Source of the DNA: Larkinella punicea
GTDB taxonomy: Bacteria; Bacteroidota; Bacteroidia; Cytophagales; Spirosomataceae
DNA: 64,000 nt
Assembly (NCBI RefSeq): GCF_003334855.1
Contig: NZ_QOWE01000002.1
Coordinates: 364,150 to 428,149, forward strand
Reading direction: 5' to 3'
The position numbers and the translations under genes were made by a program. The notes under the pieces were generated by a model. That model had not been told where the DNA came from. It saw only the letters and a list, made by a program, of their open reading frames with translations, and ran no database searches. Positions 52,322-61,507 of the stretch are shown here, piece by piece (within the stretch, counting starts at the first letter, position 1; each line of letters opens with the position of its first letter).

Positions 52322-53263
52322 ATGAAACGAATTACGATACTTGGGTTATTACTGGGTAGCGGGCTGGTGGGAACAGCCCAGACGACTACCTCACCCGTTC
52401 AGAACTCCTTTACCACCTCGCAAGCACCGGTTACGGAGAAGTCGGCCAAGGGCGACAAACCCGGTCTGTCGCTGGTGCCAACGGGTGTGGAGAATCTGGT
52501 GAGCGAAACGCTGCCCGATCTGGGGCTGAAAGTCAAGCAATTCAAGAAAGACCAGAAGGATAAATCCGAACGCAAAAAGAAACAAAGGCTGGCCCGGACG
52601 GAATACGAAGGACTGCCGATTGTCGAGCAATACACGAAGTTTGGCAGTGGCGACCGCACCATCATCGAGAAGTTTACGGTTTTGAAGCAATACCGCCAAC
52701 CGAATGCCTACGTCCGCGAAAACTACTGGTTTGACCCCAAAGCCCAGCGGATTTCGTCGGCACTGATCAAAGACAAGGAAAAAGTCATGATCATGCACGG
52801 GCCGTATAAGCGTTATCAGAACGGTATTCTGCTCGAAGAAGGTTTCTATTACGTGGGCGCCAAAGACGGCCGCTGGGAAAAATACGACGCCAATTACAAG
52901 CTCCTTGACAAGCAAAAATGGGATCGCGGTTTTCCCGCCGAATCCGAGATTACGTATTACGATTCGGCGCATACGAAAGTCAAGGAAGTGCTGCCGAAGG
53001 AGTTTGGGAAAGTCAACGGGCAGTACATGGCATTCTACGAAGGCGGCCAACTGGCGGCTGAAGGCAAGTATGACAACGGCGTGAAAGTCGGTCGCTGGAT
53101 CGAATATTACCAGTTCCGGCGGCAACGCAAAAAAATCACCCAATACGGCCGCGACCGCTGGACCGAAGAATTCGAACCGTACGTCATCAGCGAGTGGGAC
53201 GACAAAGGCAAGATCACCTACGAACGCCCGAAAGAAAAAGAGGTCGCAGAAGACGATCAGTAA
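52322..53263 (+). CDS. YwqK-like (MORN-variant repeat) exported protein
   Basis: A 313-residue protein with a signal peptide (MKRITILGLLLGSGLVGTAQ). A linker rich in Thr/Ser and a basic region (QFKKDQKDKSERKKKQRL, about 78-95) precede repeated beta-hairpin units of the form YKRYQNGILLEEGFYYVGAKDGRWEKY and YEGGQLAAEGKYDNGVKVGRWIEYY, which are YwqK/MORN-2-like. The family is often labelled an antitoxin without proof; an envelope role is more likely here because of the signal peptide. Convergent with the SGNH hydrolase gene, gap 2 bases. Confidence 0.75.
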   Translation: MKRITILGLLLGSGLVGTAQTTTSPVQNSFTTSQAPVTEKSAKGDKPGLSLVPTGVENLVSETLPDLGLKVKQFKKDQKDKSERKKKQRLARTEYEGLPIVEQYTKFGSGDRTIIEKFTVLKQYRQPNAYVRENYWFDPKAQRISSALIKDKEKVMIMHGPYKRYQNGILLEEGFYYVGAKDGRWEKYDANYKLLDKQKWDRGFPAESEITYYDSAHTKVKEVLPKEFGKVNGQYMAFYEGGQLAAEGKYDNGVKVGRWIEYYQFRRQRKKITQYGRDRWTEEFEPYVISEWDDKGKITYERPKEKEVAEDDQ

Positions 53264-53265
53264 GC

Positions 53266-53958
53266 CTACAGCAATTTCTTCACCACCGGCAGGGCTTTTT
53301 CGGCCCACTGGCGGTATTGTTTCCCCGAAAAATGCAGCCCGTCTTCGGCAATTTGTGACGGATCTCCGGCCGCCGTGCGTGACGTTGGCGTAATATCGAC
53401 GTACACAATACCGGCTTTTTTGCATTCATCCAGCGCCACGGCATTAAAGGCGTCAATCTCTTTCGCAATCTGCGGACGATCCCGGCCTGACCCGGCGGCA
53501 TAGGGCGTTACGCCCCAATCGGGAATGGATAGCACAAAAACCCGCCCCGGTTTTCCACCGGCAAAGCGGGTGGCGGTTTGCAGCAAGGCCCGAAATTCCG
53601 TGCGGTATCGTTCGACGTCTTGCCCCCGGTATTGGTTGTTGACGCCAATCAGGAGCGACACCAGTTGGTACGTTTTCTGGTTTCCGCTCTGTTTGATCGC
53701 GTCGCTCAATTCGCTGGTGGTCCAGCCCGTACGGGCAATGATGTCGGGATCGGTGATGGTTAAACCGTCTTTTCGCAGTAAACCGGCCAGCAGAACACTC
53801 CAACGGTCGGCTTCCGGGACGCTCTCGCCAATGGTGTAGGAATCGCCGAGGGCGAGGTAATTGGCGTCAGCCGACGCGCCGGGCTTGGGTGTCATACGGT
53901 CATCTTCAGCACCGGGTTGGGCGCAGGCCAGAAGGAGAAAAAGAAACAACAGCGTCAC
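53266..53958 (-). CDS. SGNH/GDSL hydrolase, lipoprotein
   Basis: A 230-residue esterase. With the GTG at 53958 it begins with a clean lipoprotein signal (TLLFLFLLLAC), lipidated at about residue 12; an ATG start is not available in frame close to it. Blocks: YLALGDSYTIGE with catalytic Ser (block I), IGVNNQYRGQ (block III), and the C-terminal catalytic pair in EDGLHFSGKQY. It hydrolyses esters at the cell envelope, natural substrate unknown. It lies 16 bases after the orphan BlaR1-tail gene and probably shares its message. Confidence 0.8.
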   Translation of the reverse strand: MTLLFLFLLLACAQPGAEDDRMTPKPGASADANYLALGDSYTIGESVPEADRWSVLLAGLLRKDGLTITDPDIIARTGWTTSELSDAIKQSGNQKTYQLVSLLIGVNNQYRGQDVERYRTEFRALLQTATRFAGGKPGRVFVLSIPDWGVTPYAAGSGRDRPQIAKEIDAFNAVALDECKKAGIVYVDITPTSRTAAGDPSQIAEDGLHFSGKQYRQWAEKALPVVKKLL

Positions 53959-53974
53959 GCAGCATCGTAAAACG

Positions 53975-54943
53975 TTAAAAGTCCCCGGAATAAAACGGAC
54001 TAAAGACGTAATAACTGCTGTCGCGTTTGGCCCGTTTGGGCGCGGTTTTGATGAGAAGCGCATACCGGCTTTGGCGTTTTTTAGTCCGCATCCAGTTCGT
54101 AAAGGGCCGTTCGTGGGTGTAAAGCCGGTCGACTTCGCGAACGTGCACGGTTTCCACCTCTTTCGGATCAACCGGAATGCCGTTGATGAAGACGTCGATA
54201 TCGCTGATAAACTCCTCCTGAATTTTCAGGTGCTGGTTTTTCGTCCGTTTCACGAATACGTCTTTGTACCCGAAAAAGGTGGCTTCCAGCAGTTTGTTCA
54301 TCGTATACGTGTGCGTAACGCCCAGCGGATGATCCGACATCCCCGCAGCCTTTAACATCGTAACCAACTGCTGCCGGTCCGGCCTCATCGGAATGGATTG
54401 CTTACTGATTTGAATCAATATACGATATGGATTGGGATCCGGATTGTCGATGCCGTCAAACTGGTGCAGAACGAAAAGCTCCTCGACGTAATCGATTTTG
54501 AGCTTCGCCAGCAGAGCCGCCGACACCGGTTTGCCATTGATGTATACCAGCGTTTGGGCTTTGTAGTTTTCCGCCAGCGTCAGAACACTGTCTTTCAGGT
54601 TAAGAATAAACGGGGCATTGAATTGGAGAACGGTTGCGGTTTTGAGCTTGTTTTTCCGTTGGTAATACGTCAGTGACCGTCCCCAAAGCGGACTGTCTTC
54701 CAGTTTAGTCACCAGAATGCGGGTCGGGTTGATCAACGGAAAATCGGGGCGATGGGTTACTTCGCTGGTGGTCTGCTCACTCTGGCATGCCATCACCATC
54801 AGAACCGTTGCGACCCAAAGCAGCGCATACCGCCACCAGGCTTCGTCAGAACGGGCCTGGTTCATCATCTGAATGCGGTTTTTCAATCCGGCGTATTCAA
54901 ATTGGTTCGTGAACCGGTAGCGGTATGGGCGTTTGTGCTTCAT
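53975..54943 (-). CDS. Orphan BlaR1-tail-like protein A (no protease domain)
   Basis: A 322-residue protein. It opens with FTNQF...LKNRIQMMNQ (11-29), the segment that in the BlaR1-like protein of this window (271-284) follows the M56 protease domain, then one membrane segment (about 38-52) and an extracytoplasmic tail. The tail contains VFINGIPVDPKEVETVHV near 255, a short beta unit seen also in protein B and the full-length M56 protein. There is no HExxH and no nucleotide-binding motif. It may be a satellite receptor or a decoy fragment; the function is not known. Confidence 0.6.
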   Translation of the reverse strand: MKHKRPYRYRFTNQFEYAGLKNRIQMMNQARSDEAWWRYALLWVATVLMVMACQSEQTTSEVTHRPDFPLINPTRILVTKLEDSPLWGRSLTYYQRKNKLKTATVLQFNAPFILNLKDSVLTLAENYKAQTLVYINGKPVSAALLAKLKIDYVEELFVLHQFDGIDNPDPNPYRILIQISKQSIPMRPDRQQLVTMLKAAGMSDHPLGVTHTYTMNKLLEATFFGYKDVFVKRTKNQHLKIQEEFISDIDVFINGIPVDPKEVETVHVREVDRLYTHERPFTNWMRTKKRQSRYALLIKTAPKRAKRDSSYYVFSPFYSGDF

Positions 54944-55032
54944 GATCAGCTCTTTATCAGGAAGATAGTCACCTTGCTAAAGGTAGTAAAGATACCGATT
55001 TGGTTTCAATCAACAAACGTCCTTTGGCGGGT

Positions 55033-57978
55033 TTAATACCCAAAAATCTCCTCCAGCGACACCTTTTTTACGTTGCCATATTGGCTCAACTGATCCGCGT
55101 TCACACGTTTTTCCGAGGCTACGATGCAATAGGTATACGGTTTGTTGGCCAGGTGCTCGTCACTGAATTTCTTCAGGTCAGTATAGCTCAACTGGTCGAG
55201 GGCGTCGTAAATCTTCTGGCGTTCGTCATAGTCCAGGCCTTTTTCTTCGGCGGCCAGATAGCTGTAAATCACGGCGTCCTGCAAAACCCGCTCGGTTTCG
55301 TAGCCTTTTTTCATTCCTTTCCGGGCCGCATCCAGCGCCACCGGCGATTCGGGCAGGGCATTCAGCAACTCATTCATCCCCGCAACGGCTTCGGGCAGTT
55401 TGTCGGCCTGGCTGCCGATGTAACCGATCAGCGTATACTGCTCGTCTTTTTTGGCGGGCGTATCGTAATAGGCATAGGTCGAATAGGCCAGTGCTTTCGA
55501 TTCGCGGAGCGTCTGGAACACCACCGAAGCCATGCCGCCCCCAAAATAGTTGTTGAAAAATTCGACAACCGGGGTTTGGGCCGGATCATACGCCCGGGTG
55601 TTGCGCACCCACGAGATTTCGGACTGCACCATGTCGTAATCCGCAAACAAAACCTGGTTTTCATTCTGCGCAACCTGCTTAAAAGCCTGCTTCGTGGGAA
55701 CGGCGGCAAACGTCGCGGGAAGTTTGTGCAGGGTTACAATCTGTTTTTCAAAAACCGCCAGCGGTTTCGGACCGTAATAAATGATCTGATGCGGCAGATT
55801 GACCAGATTATGCAAAAAAGCGACCAACTCTGCAGCCGTCACTTTTTGCAGTTCGTCGTTGGTCAACTGGTTGTTGAACGGGTTTTGGGGGCCATACTGC
55901 GCGTATTGCATCAATCCCTGCATGATCGTCTCTTTGCTCAGTTTGGCGTCGGAGCGTTGTTTCAACACCCGTCCTTTGAGTTCTTCCAACGCTTTTTCAT
56001 CCGGTTTGCAGGTTCTCAGCAGCGTTTCGAGCAAGTTCACCGCCGGTTCGAAATTTTCCTGCAAGCCACTCAACCGGATGGTCGTATACTCATTGCCGGG
56101 CTGAATGGAGTAGCTACAGGCCAGGCTGTAGAACTCGGTGCTCACCTGCTCGGCGCTCAGATTCGGCGTGCTCAGGAAAGCCAGGTATTGCGTTGCCAGA
56201 CCCATAAGTTTGCTGTGGTAGGTCCCTATTTTTAGCCGGTAGCCCAGTCGGAAAATCTCGTTTTCCACATTGGCCGCATACAGCACGTCCGCCATCCCGG
56301 CTTTGCCGCGTTTCACGTCTTTCTTGTAATCGAGCCACACCGGTTTGATTGGGGCCATCGGCAGATCGTTGACGGTTTGCAGAAACGGCGATTGCTTGTC
56401 GGTATTGGTCGCAACGGGTGTAATGGCCGGTTTTTCCACTTTCTGAATGCTCTTGTCTTCGCCTTTCCGTTTGTATACCACCACGTAATTGTCTTTGAAC
56501 CACTGATTGGCAAAAGCCACCACGTCTTTCTTCGTGATCTTGCTCATCTCGTCCAGGCGACGGGTGTAGTCGACCCAGCTTTCGCCTTTGTCATTGACGA
56601 ACGCATCCAGCATCGGAGCCACCCGGCTGTAGTTGTTTTCCAGGCCACGGATGGCGTTCAGTTTGTAGTTGTTGACAATGGCCCGCAGAATTTTCTCATC
56701 GAACTCCCCGCGCTTCAACTTCTCCACCTGCCCAATCAGCAAGTCTTTTACTTCTTCCAGTGTTTGCCCCTGTTTGGGTCGGCCCGACATCGTCCAGATG
56801 GAATAATCCTTCAGTTTTTCGATGGTCGAGCCACCACCCAGAATCTTTTGCTGTTTGTTGAGGTTGAGGTCAATCAGACCAGCCGCCGAGTTCGACATCA
56901 CCTCATCGGCCAGCGTCGCCAGCAGCGACGCTTTCACGTCGAGCACACCCGGCAGGCGGTATCCGATCCGGACGTTGTCGGGCGTGGGTCCAAACACTTC
57001 CCGGGTTTGAATCCGGGTCAGCGAGGCTTCGGGGGCCGGATTGTAGAGTTTTACCGCCTTGGGTTGCCAGTAGCTGAATTTCTCGTCAATTTTTTTGATG
57101 ACCTCATCCGGGTTCAGATCCCCCGCCATGATGATGGCCATGTTGTTGGGTACGTAGTAGTTGTTGAAATACTTCCGGATTTCGATCAGCGACGGATTTT
57201 TGAGGTGTTCGACGGTTCCGATGGTGGTTTGCTGGCCATAGTTATGAACCGGAAACAAAGCCGCCATCAGGGTTTCTTCCACTTTCCAGGGATCGTTATC
57301 CAGACTCCGGTTTTTTTCTTCGTAAACCGCTTCCAGTTCGGTGTGGAAAATGCGCAGGACCGGATTACGGAACCGCTCGGCCTGCAACGTCAGGTAGCGG
57401 TCGATGGCGTTGGCGGGAATGTCTTCGAGGTAACAGGTGACCTCATAACTGGTGAACGCATTGGAATTTTGCGCGCCCATGTTGGCAATCATTTTATCGT
57501 ACTCATTGGCAATGGCAAACTTCGCAGCCTCACCCGATTTCTGGTCAATTTCCCGGTAAATGGCCTTCCGCTGAACCGTGTCCGTCGTTTGGTTGTAGCG
57601 TTCATACAGCGCATCGATCTGGTCGAGCAGCGGTTTTTCCTTCGCCCAATCCAGACTGCCGTAGCGGTCGGTGCCTTTGAACAGCATGTGTTCGAGGTAA
57701 TGCGCCAGCCCGGTATTGCTTCGCGGATCGGTGTTGGAACCGGCCCGGGTTGGCATGAACGAAAAGATGCGGGGCTCTTTTTTATTGACACTCAGGATAA
57801 CCGTCAGTTGGTTTTTGAGGGTATAAAACCGGGTTTGCATCGGGTCGTTGGTGACGTAGCGATACGTATAGCCGTTGCTGGTAGCGGTTTTCCATTCGGT
57901 AGCCGCGCCGGTTTTCTGGGCCATTGCTGACGGCACAATTACCAGCAACAGGCTCAGCGATAACAGAAATTGTTTCAT
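55033..57978 (-). CDS. M16 family zinc metalloprotease
   Basis: A 981-residue, two-module insulinase-type protease with a signal peptide (1-20). The inverted zinc motif HYLEH is at 93-97 and the downstream ligand Glu lies in LEAVYEEKNRSLDN near 170; the second module (about 530-980) lacks a HxxEH and serves as the closing half, as in other one-chain M16 enzymes. It probably degrades peptides in the periplasm. It lies between the two orphan BlaR1-tail genes, suggesting a joint role with them. An inverted repeat lies directly upstream (58012-58103). Confidence 0.92.
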   Translation of the reverse strand: MKQFLLSLSLLLVIVPSAMAQKTGAATEWKTATSNGYTYRYVTNDPMQTRFYTLKNQLTVILSVNKKEPRIFSFMPTRAGSNTDPRSNTGLAHYLEHMLFKGTDRYGSLDWAKEKPLLDQIDALYERYNQTTDTVQRKAIYREIDQKSGEAAKFAIANEYDKMIANMGAQNSNAFTSYEVTCYLEDIPANAIDRYLTLQAERFRNPVLRIFHTELEAVYEEKNRSLDNDPWKVEETLMAALFPVHNYGQQTTIGTVEHLKNPSLIEIRKYFNNYYVPNNMAIIMAGDLNPDEVIKKIDEKFSYWQPKAVKLYNPAPEASLTRIQTREVFGPTPDNVRIGYRLPGVLDVKASLLATLADEVMSNSAAGLIDLNLNKQQKILGGGSTIEKLKDYSIWTMSGRPKQGQTLEEVKDLLIGQVEKLKRGEFDEKILRAIVNNYKLNAIRGLENNYSRVAPMLDAFVNDKGESWVDYTRRLDEMSKITKKDVVAFANQWFKDNYVVVYKRKGEDKSIQKVEKPAITPVATNTDKQSPFLQTVNDLPMAPIKPVWLDYKKDVKRGKAGMADVLYAANVENEIFRLGYRLKIGTYHSKLMGLATQYLAFLSTPNLSAEQVSTEFYSLACSYSIQPGNEYTTIRLSGLQENFEPAVNLLETLLRTCKPDEKALEELKGRVLKQRSDAKLSKETIMQGLMQYAQYGPQNPFNNQLTNDELQKVTAAELVAFLHNLVNLPHQIIYYGPKPLAVFEKQIVTLHKLPATFAAVPTKQAFKQVAQNENQVLFADYDMVQSEISWVRNTRAYDPAQTPVVEFFNNYFGGGMASVVFQTLRESKALAYSTYAYYDTPAKKDEQYTLIGYIGSQADKLPEAVAGMNELLNALPESPVALDAARKGMKKGYETERVLQDAVIYSYLAAEEKGLDYDERQKIYDALDQLSYTDLKKFSDEHLANKPYTYCIVASEKRVNADQLSQYGNVKKVSLEEIFGY

Positions 57979-58011
57979 TTTCAGGGGAAGTAAAGTTACG
58001 TTGTCTAGAAT

Positions 58012-58103
58012 GGGAACACGGATTAAACAGATGAAACGGATTTACACAGATTAAAATAAAAATCAGTTTTTTGATCCGTTCCATCCGTTTAATCCGTGTT
58101 CCC
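58012..58103. repeat. Inverted repeat GGGAACACGGATTAAACRGAT
   Basis: Arms of 30 bases (58012-58041 and 58074-58103) that differ at two positions, both A/G and so compatible with G-U pairing on one strand. The loop is 32 bases. It lies between the orphan B stop and the M16 start on the minus strand. Confidence 0.8.
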
Positions 58104-58111
58104 ATCAAACA

Positions 58112-59206
58112 CTATTGGCTGAGGAAAAGCTGAACATACCGCTTTTTCCGGCCCGGTCCGGCGGATTCATCCCGAACATCGTTGATAATGACCGTATGAA
58201 GCTGCTTCGGATCGAACATCGCTATCTGGTCGGCACTCACTTCCTTCCCATCGATGAACACCGAAACATTTTCCGAGTGATATAGCTGAAGCTGACCATT
58301 TGCATTGACAAAGACACCCAGATTCTCGTTTCTTCGACCCGGATTTGCGCGCAGCCACTCCCCTTTTACGGTTGAACGGCTCCCCGCCATAAATTTCTGA
58401 TTTTTCTGGATCAAATAAGCCATTCGGCTCTCGGTCACCAGGCCCGCAACGGACGCTTCGTCTTCTTTCACGACCTGGGACAAAACATCCGGCATTCCAG
58501 AACTGGCCATGCCCATGCCCAGCGAACCGCTCTCGGCCAGATAGCCGCCAATCGACTTGATCGGTTCGCCAGTCTCATCCCCATTGGACGTTGACCCGGA
58601 ACTACCATTCTGTTTATGAACTTTTACGCCAATGTCATTGATATAGACCTGAAACGGATCAAATTTGACGTGCGTAAAATCGAAGGTAAACCGGGATTGT
58701 TCGTCAATCGTTTGTTTCAATTCCGAAAGATCTTTGAACGACATTTTGGGCGTAATCACCCAGTACAGCAACTTCCCTTCCCGAACAACATACCGGCTTT
58801 GTTTTTCCGTATTCACTACCGGTATTTTATCAATAGCCTGGGCCGAATCGGGAATCACTACGGTTTTTTCGACCAGTTCTTCCACCGGTTTCGGAACGAT
58901 TTTCAAATCGGATTCCGTGGGCGAATCTCCCTGGTCAACAACAGCAGGAAAACCGGTTGTGGGCTTCGCTTTCACCACCGGTTTTTTCTTCACCACCGCC
59001 AAAGACGGTTTTTTCTGCTTTTCCACCGCAGCCATCGTCGTCACCAGTCCGGTAACCGAAAACAACACAACATACACCAGCCACGACCGACCGGATCGGG
59101 ATGCCTGATTCATCATCTGAATGCGGTTTTTCAAAAACCGGGGACCGAACTGGTTGACGAAGCTGAACTGCTCCGGGTGCTGCCGAAAAATGCCATTCGT
59201 TTTCAT
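58112..59206 (-). CDS. Orphan BlaR1-tail-like protein B (no protease domain)
   Basis: A 364-residue protein beginning with a short tail-like start and FVNQF...LKNRIQMMNQ at 16-34, then a membrane segment (about 43-60) and a long, basic then polar extracytoplasmic part. Its C-terminus has VFIDGKEVSADQ near 325 and ends with VQLFLSQ. Like protein A, it copies the post-protease part of BlaR1 but lacks the M56 domain. It lies 21 bases after the M56 gene, which suggests duplication of the 3' part of that gene followed by divergence. Confidence 0.6.
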   Translation of the reverse strand: MKTNGIFRQHPEQFSFVNQFGPRFLKNRIQMMNQASRSGRSWLVYVVLFSVTGLVTTMAAVEKQKKPSLAVVKKKPVVKAKPTTGFPAVVDQGDSPTESDLKIVPKPVEELVEKTVVIPDSAQAIDKIPVVNTEKQSRYVVREGKLLYWVITPKMSFKDLSELKQTIDEQSRFTFDFTHVKFDPFQVYINDIGVKVHKQNGSSGSTSNGDETGEPIKSIGGYLAESGSLGMGMASSGMPDVLSQVVKEDEASVAGLVTESRMAYLIQKNQKFMAGSRSTVKGEWLRANPGRRNENLGVFVNANGQLQLYHSENVSVFIDGKEVSADQIAMFDPKQLHTVIINDVRDESAGPGRKKRYVQLFLSQ

Positions 59207-59227
59207 ATACAGGTTCAGGAAAACCGT

Positions 59228-60937
59228 TTAATCCGCCAGCAACTGGCGCTTGGTTGTAACCACCACAAGACCCTTGGTCGTGAACATCGGCTTGACCATG
59301 CCCGCCGATCCTTTATCGAAAACCGCTACCGAAATCTTGTCGTCGGCAGACAGTTCCCGAAACGCCTGGTACGAACCCCGCTTGCCATCGATCAGAAAAG
59401 TAAAGTGGGTGAGTTGTTCCGGCGAGAGCGTTTTCTTGTACAAAAGCTGGCGGCCCATCGCCATTACCTCTGGATTGGCCGAAAAAACCGCATCCAGAAT
59501 TTTTCCGTCGATCATCGTGGCCCCATAGCGCCCGGTTTTGCCGAACCGTTTCATGGCTTCCTGCGCCGTCAGCACCGTGCGTTTGTAGTCGGACACCGAG
59601 CCAAAGCCAAACGGCTGACCCGGCCGCAGGTTCAGCACCCGGCCATTGAGCACCACCACCGGTTTTTCGTGTTCCCAAATCGAAAACAAGGTGTCGGGCA
59701 ACTGCATCACCCGGCGGGTGGTCTGCACCACAAACGGCTTCGACGGGTCGGGCTGAATGGCCGTGATCACAAAAGGCGGGATTTGATTGAGCGTCCGGGC
59801 AACGACCTGTTTCCCATTTTTCACTTCCACCGAAATGTGATCGATCTGGCCGGAACGATTCACATCGGCCTGGTAACGCATCGTGATGCCCCGTTCCGCA
59901 AAAACCGCCTGCATCACGTCCAGATCCTGTAAAGAGGTAACCGCCGTAATCAACCCGAACACCCCAAACCGGTTGTCGACCACGTACCGGGAAACGGTTT
60001 GGGGCGTGGTAAAGGCCGAACAGGAGAGGACAATACTAACGCTAAAAAGCAGGTAAGTCTGCCATCCCCGGTTCGACCTGGGCCGGTTCATCATCGAAAT
60101 CCGGCTTTTGAGTTGTTGCTGATTGAACGAATTGGTTGCCGGCCGAACGGGAATCGGCATGTCGCCCGAGAGGCTGGCTTTCAGCAGGTAATACTGGTAT
60201 TTTTTCTTCTCGATGCCTTCGTCCAGCACTTCCCGATCGACCAGGTATTCCAGGTTTTCCTGCACGAGCCGCTGGTGCCACCAGGCGAACGGATTGAACC
60301 AGAAAACGACCCGCAGCCATTCGGCCAGCAGCATATCCAGGCTGTGCCATTGCCGGCAATGCACCCGTTCGTGCAGCAGAATCTGGTCGAATTCGTCCTG
60401 TTCATACAGTTCCGGATTCAGAATCACCCAGCGAAAAAAGGAAAAAGGAGCACCCACCTCCGCGTTGACCACCAGCCAGACATCATCCTCCCACGAACGC
60501 TCCGAGCGTGCAATCAGCCGCGCCAGCGACAAAAGTTGCACCAGCAGCCGCCCGGCCAGAAAGATTACCCCTGCCAGATACACCCACAACGCCAGTTTCT
60601 GGCCGGTAACGGTCGATTCCTCCGGCTGAATTTCCGGGACGACATTCGGCACCTGAGCGGGCGGTTTTTGAAACTGGGGAGCGGGTTGGGCCGGTTTCAG
60701 CCGCGACCAGTCCAGAACCCGCAGGTTCGGAACGGTTTGCTGCACCAGATTCCGGACGGGCGCAGGCCGAAAGTCGGGCAACTCGACCAGCGGCAGCACC
60801 AACGCCAGCGCCACGTTCAGCGCGAGCAAATACCGGTTCAGGCCAAACCAGGTGGCCCGGCGGAGCAACAGCCGGTAGCAGAGCGTCAGCACCGCCAGAA
60901 TCAGACCCGCTTGCAGGAGGTAAATCAACAGGCTCAT
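59228..60937 (-). CDS. BlaR1-like M56 family membrane metalloprotease
   Basis: A 569-residue signal-transducing protease. Helices at about 1-20, 35-52 and 118-135 enclose an M56 domain with zinc motif HERVH at 189-193 and a downstream Glu in MLLAEWLRV near 206. FNQQQLKSRISMMN (271-284) leads into the last helix (295-309) and an extracytoplasmic tail of about 260 residues. In known BlaR1 proteins this tail senses beta-lactams; here no penicillin-binding SxxK/SxN/KTG set is evident, so the signal is unknown. BlaI is encoded 2 bases before it. Confidence 0.9.
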   Translation of the reverse strand: MSLLIYLLQAGLILAVLTLCYRLLLRRATWFGLNRYLLALNVALALVLPLVELPDFRPAPVRNLVQQTVPNLRVLDWSRLKPAQPAPQFQKPPAQVPNVVPEIQPEESTVTGQKLALWVYLAGVIFLAGRLLVQLLSLARLIARSERSWEDDVWLVVNAEVGAPFSFFRWVILNPELYEQDEFDQILLHERVHCRQWHSLDMLLAEWLRVVFWFNPFAWWHQRLVQENLEYLVDREVLDEGIEKKKYQYYLLKASLSGDMPIPVRPATNSFNQQQLKSRISMMNRPRSNRGWQTYLLFSVSIVLSCSAFTTPQTVSRYVVDNRFGVFGLITAVTSLQDLDVMQAVFAERGITMRYQADVNRSGQIDHISVEVKNGKQVVARTLNQIPPFVITAIQPDPSKPFVVQTTRRVMQLPDTLFSIWEHEKPVVVLNGRVLNLRPGQPFGFGSVSDYKRTVLTAQEAMKRFGKTGRYGATMIDGKILDAVFSANPEVMAMGRQLLYKKTLSPEQLTHFTFLIDGKRGSYQAFRELSADDKISVAVFDKGSAGMVKPMFTTKGLVVVTTKRQLLAD

Positions 60938-60939
60938 GG

Positions 60940-61302
60940 CTACTGCCCCTTCTCGATCATCGTGATGATTTCTTTCAATTCGTCTACCGAAATTTTATCC
61001 TTTTTGGCAAAGTAGCTCACCAGGTTTTTGTAGGAATCATCGAAATAATCCGACACGACTTTCTTCAGCACAAAGCGGTTCTGGTAGTCTTCCTTGCTGA
61101 TAATCGGGTAGTATTCGTGGGTATTGCCATACGCCTGATGGCCGACATACCCTTTTTCCTCCAGATTCCGGATAATGGTTGAAACGGTGTTGTAATGCAG
61201 GGGCGGGTCGGTGAAATAGGCTAACATGTCTTTTACAAAAGACTGTTCGACTTTCCACAAGACCTGCATGATCTCTTCTTCTTTGGCAGTTAACTTTTCC
61301 AT
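60940..61302 (-). CDS. blaI: BlaI/MecI-family repressor
   Basis: A 120-residue dimeric winged-helix repressor. The DNA-binding domain (about 1-72) runs from LTAKEEEIMQVLWK through HYNTVSTIIRNLEEKGYV; the C-terminal dimerisation domain contains SKEDYQNRFVLKKVV and ends with IEKGQ. In the known pathway an activated BlaR1 cleaves BlaI to lift repression. It heads the BlaI-BlaR1-orphan B-M16-orphan A-SGNH run. A dyad ACTA-N6-TAGT that matches the spacing of MecI/BlaI operators lies upstream (61409-61426). Confidence 0.93.
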   Translation of the reverse strand: MEKLTAKEEEIMQVLWKVEQSFVKDMLAYFTDPPLHYNTVSTIIRNLEEKGYVGHQAYGNTHEYYPIISKEDYQNRFVLKKVVSDYFDDSYKNLVSYFAKKDKISVDELKEIITMIEKGQ

Positions 61303-61393
61303 CGCGCTTATTTTAGGTTAACAAAGTTCTGTCCGGACAAAAAACCGGTGACCATTTATGAGGTCCTGACTCCATAATGACGAATATAGAACG

Positions 61394-61426
61394 GTTTGCG
61401 TAGCTTGCAAACTATTTTCGTAGTTT
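61394..61426. promoter_or_regulatory. Probable BlaI operator (two overlapping dyads)
   Basis: GTTTGC-N7-GCAAAC (61394-61412) overlaps AAACTA-N6-TAGTTT (61409-61426). The second has the ACTA-N6-TAGT geometry of staphylococcal MecI/BlaI operators. It lies about 105 bases upstream of blaI and 31 bases upstream of the gldH promoter, so it could affect both directions. Confidence 0.45.
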
Positions 61427-61456
61427 TTTATTCTACCCCCCGGCAACGGCCTTAAT

Positions 61457-61486
61457 TTGAATCTACGCGGGAGGGTCGTAGTTTTG
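61457..61486 (+). promoter_or_regulatory. Consensus promoter of gldH
   Basis: TTG (61457-61459), exactly 19 bases, TAGTTTTG (61479-61486): a full match to TTG-N19-TAnnTTTG. Predicted leader is about 15 bases before the ATG at 61508. Confidence 0.65.
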
Positions 61487-61507
61487 TGTAAAGACAGCTT
61501 ACGCTCC

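Noticed and set aside
52322..53263. Toxin-antitoxin role for the YwqK-like protein
   Set aside because: A signal peptide places it outside the cytoplasm and no toxin gene is adjacent.
56377..57930. Long open frame (517 codons) on the plus strand across the M16 protease gene
   Set aside because: Antisense shadow of a clear protease gene; its translation is rich in Phe/Val/Arg/His in the manner of reversed GC-rich codons and has no motif.
58616..59932. Open plus-strand frame (438 codons) across orphan B and the M56 protease
   Set aside because: Antisense to two genes with conserved motifs; composition (His/Arg/Phe rich) typical of shadow frames.
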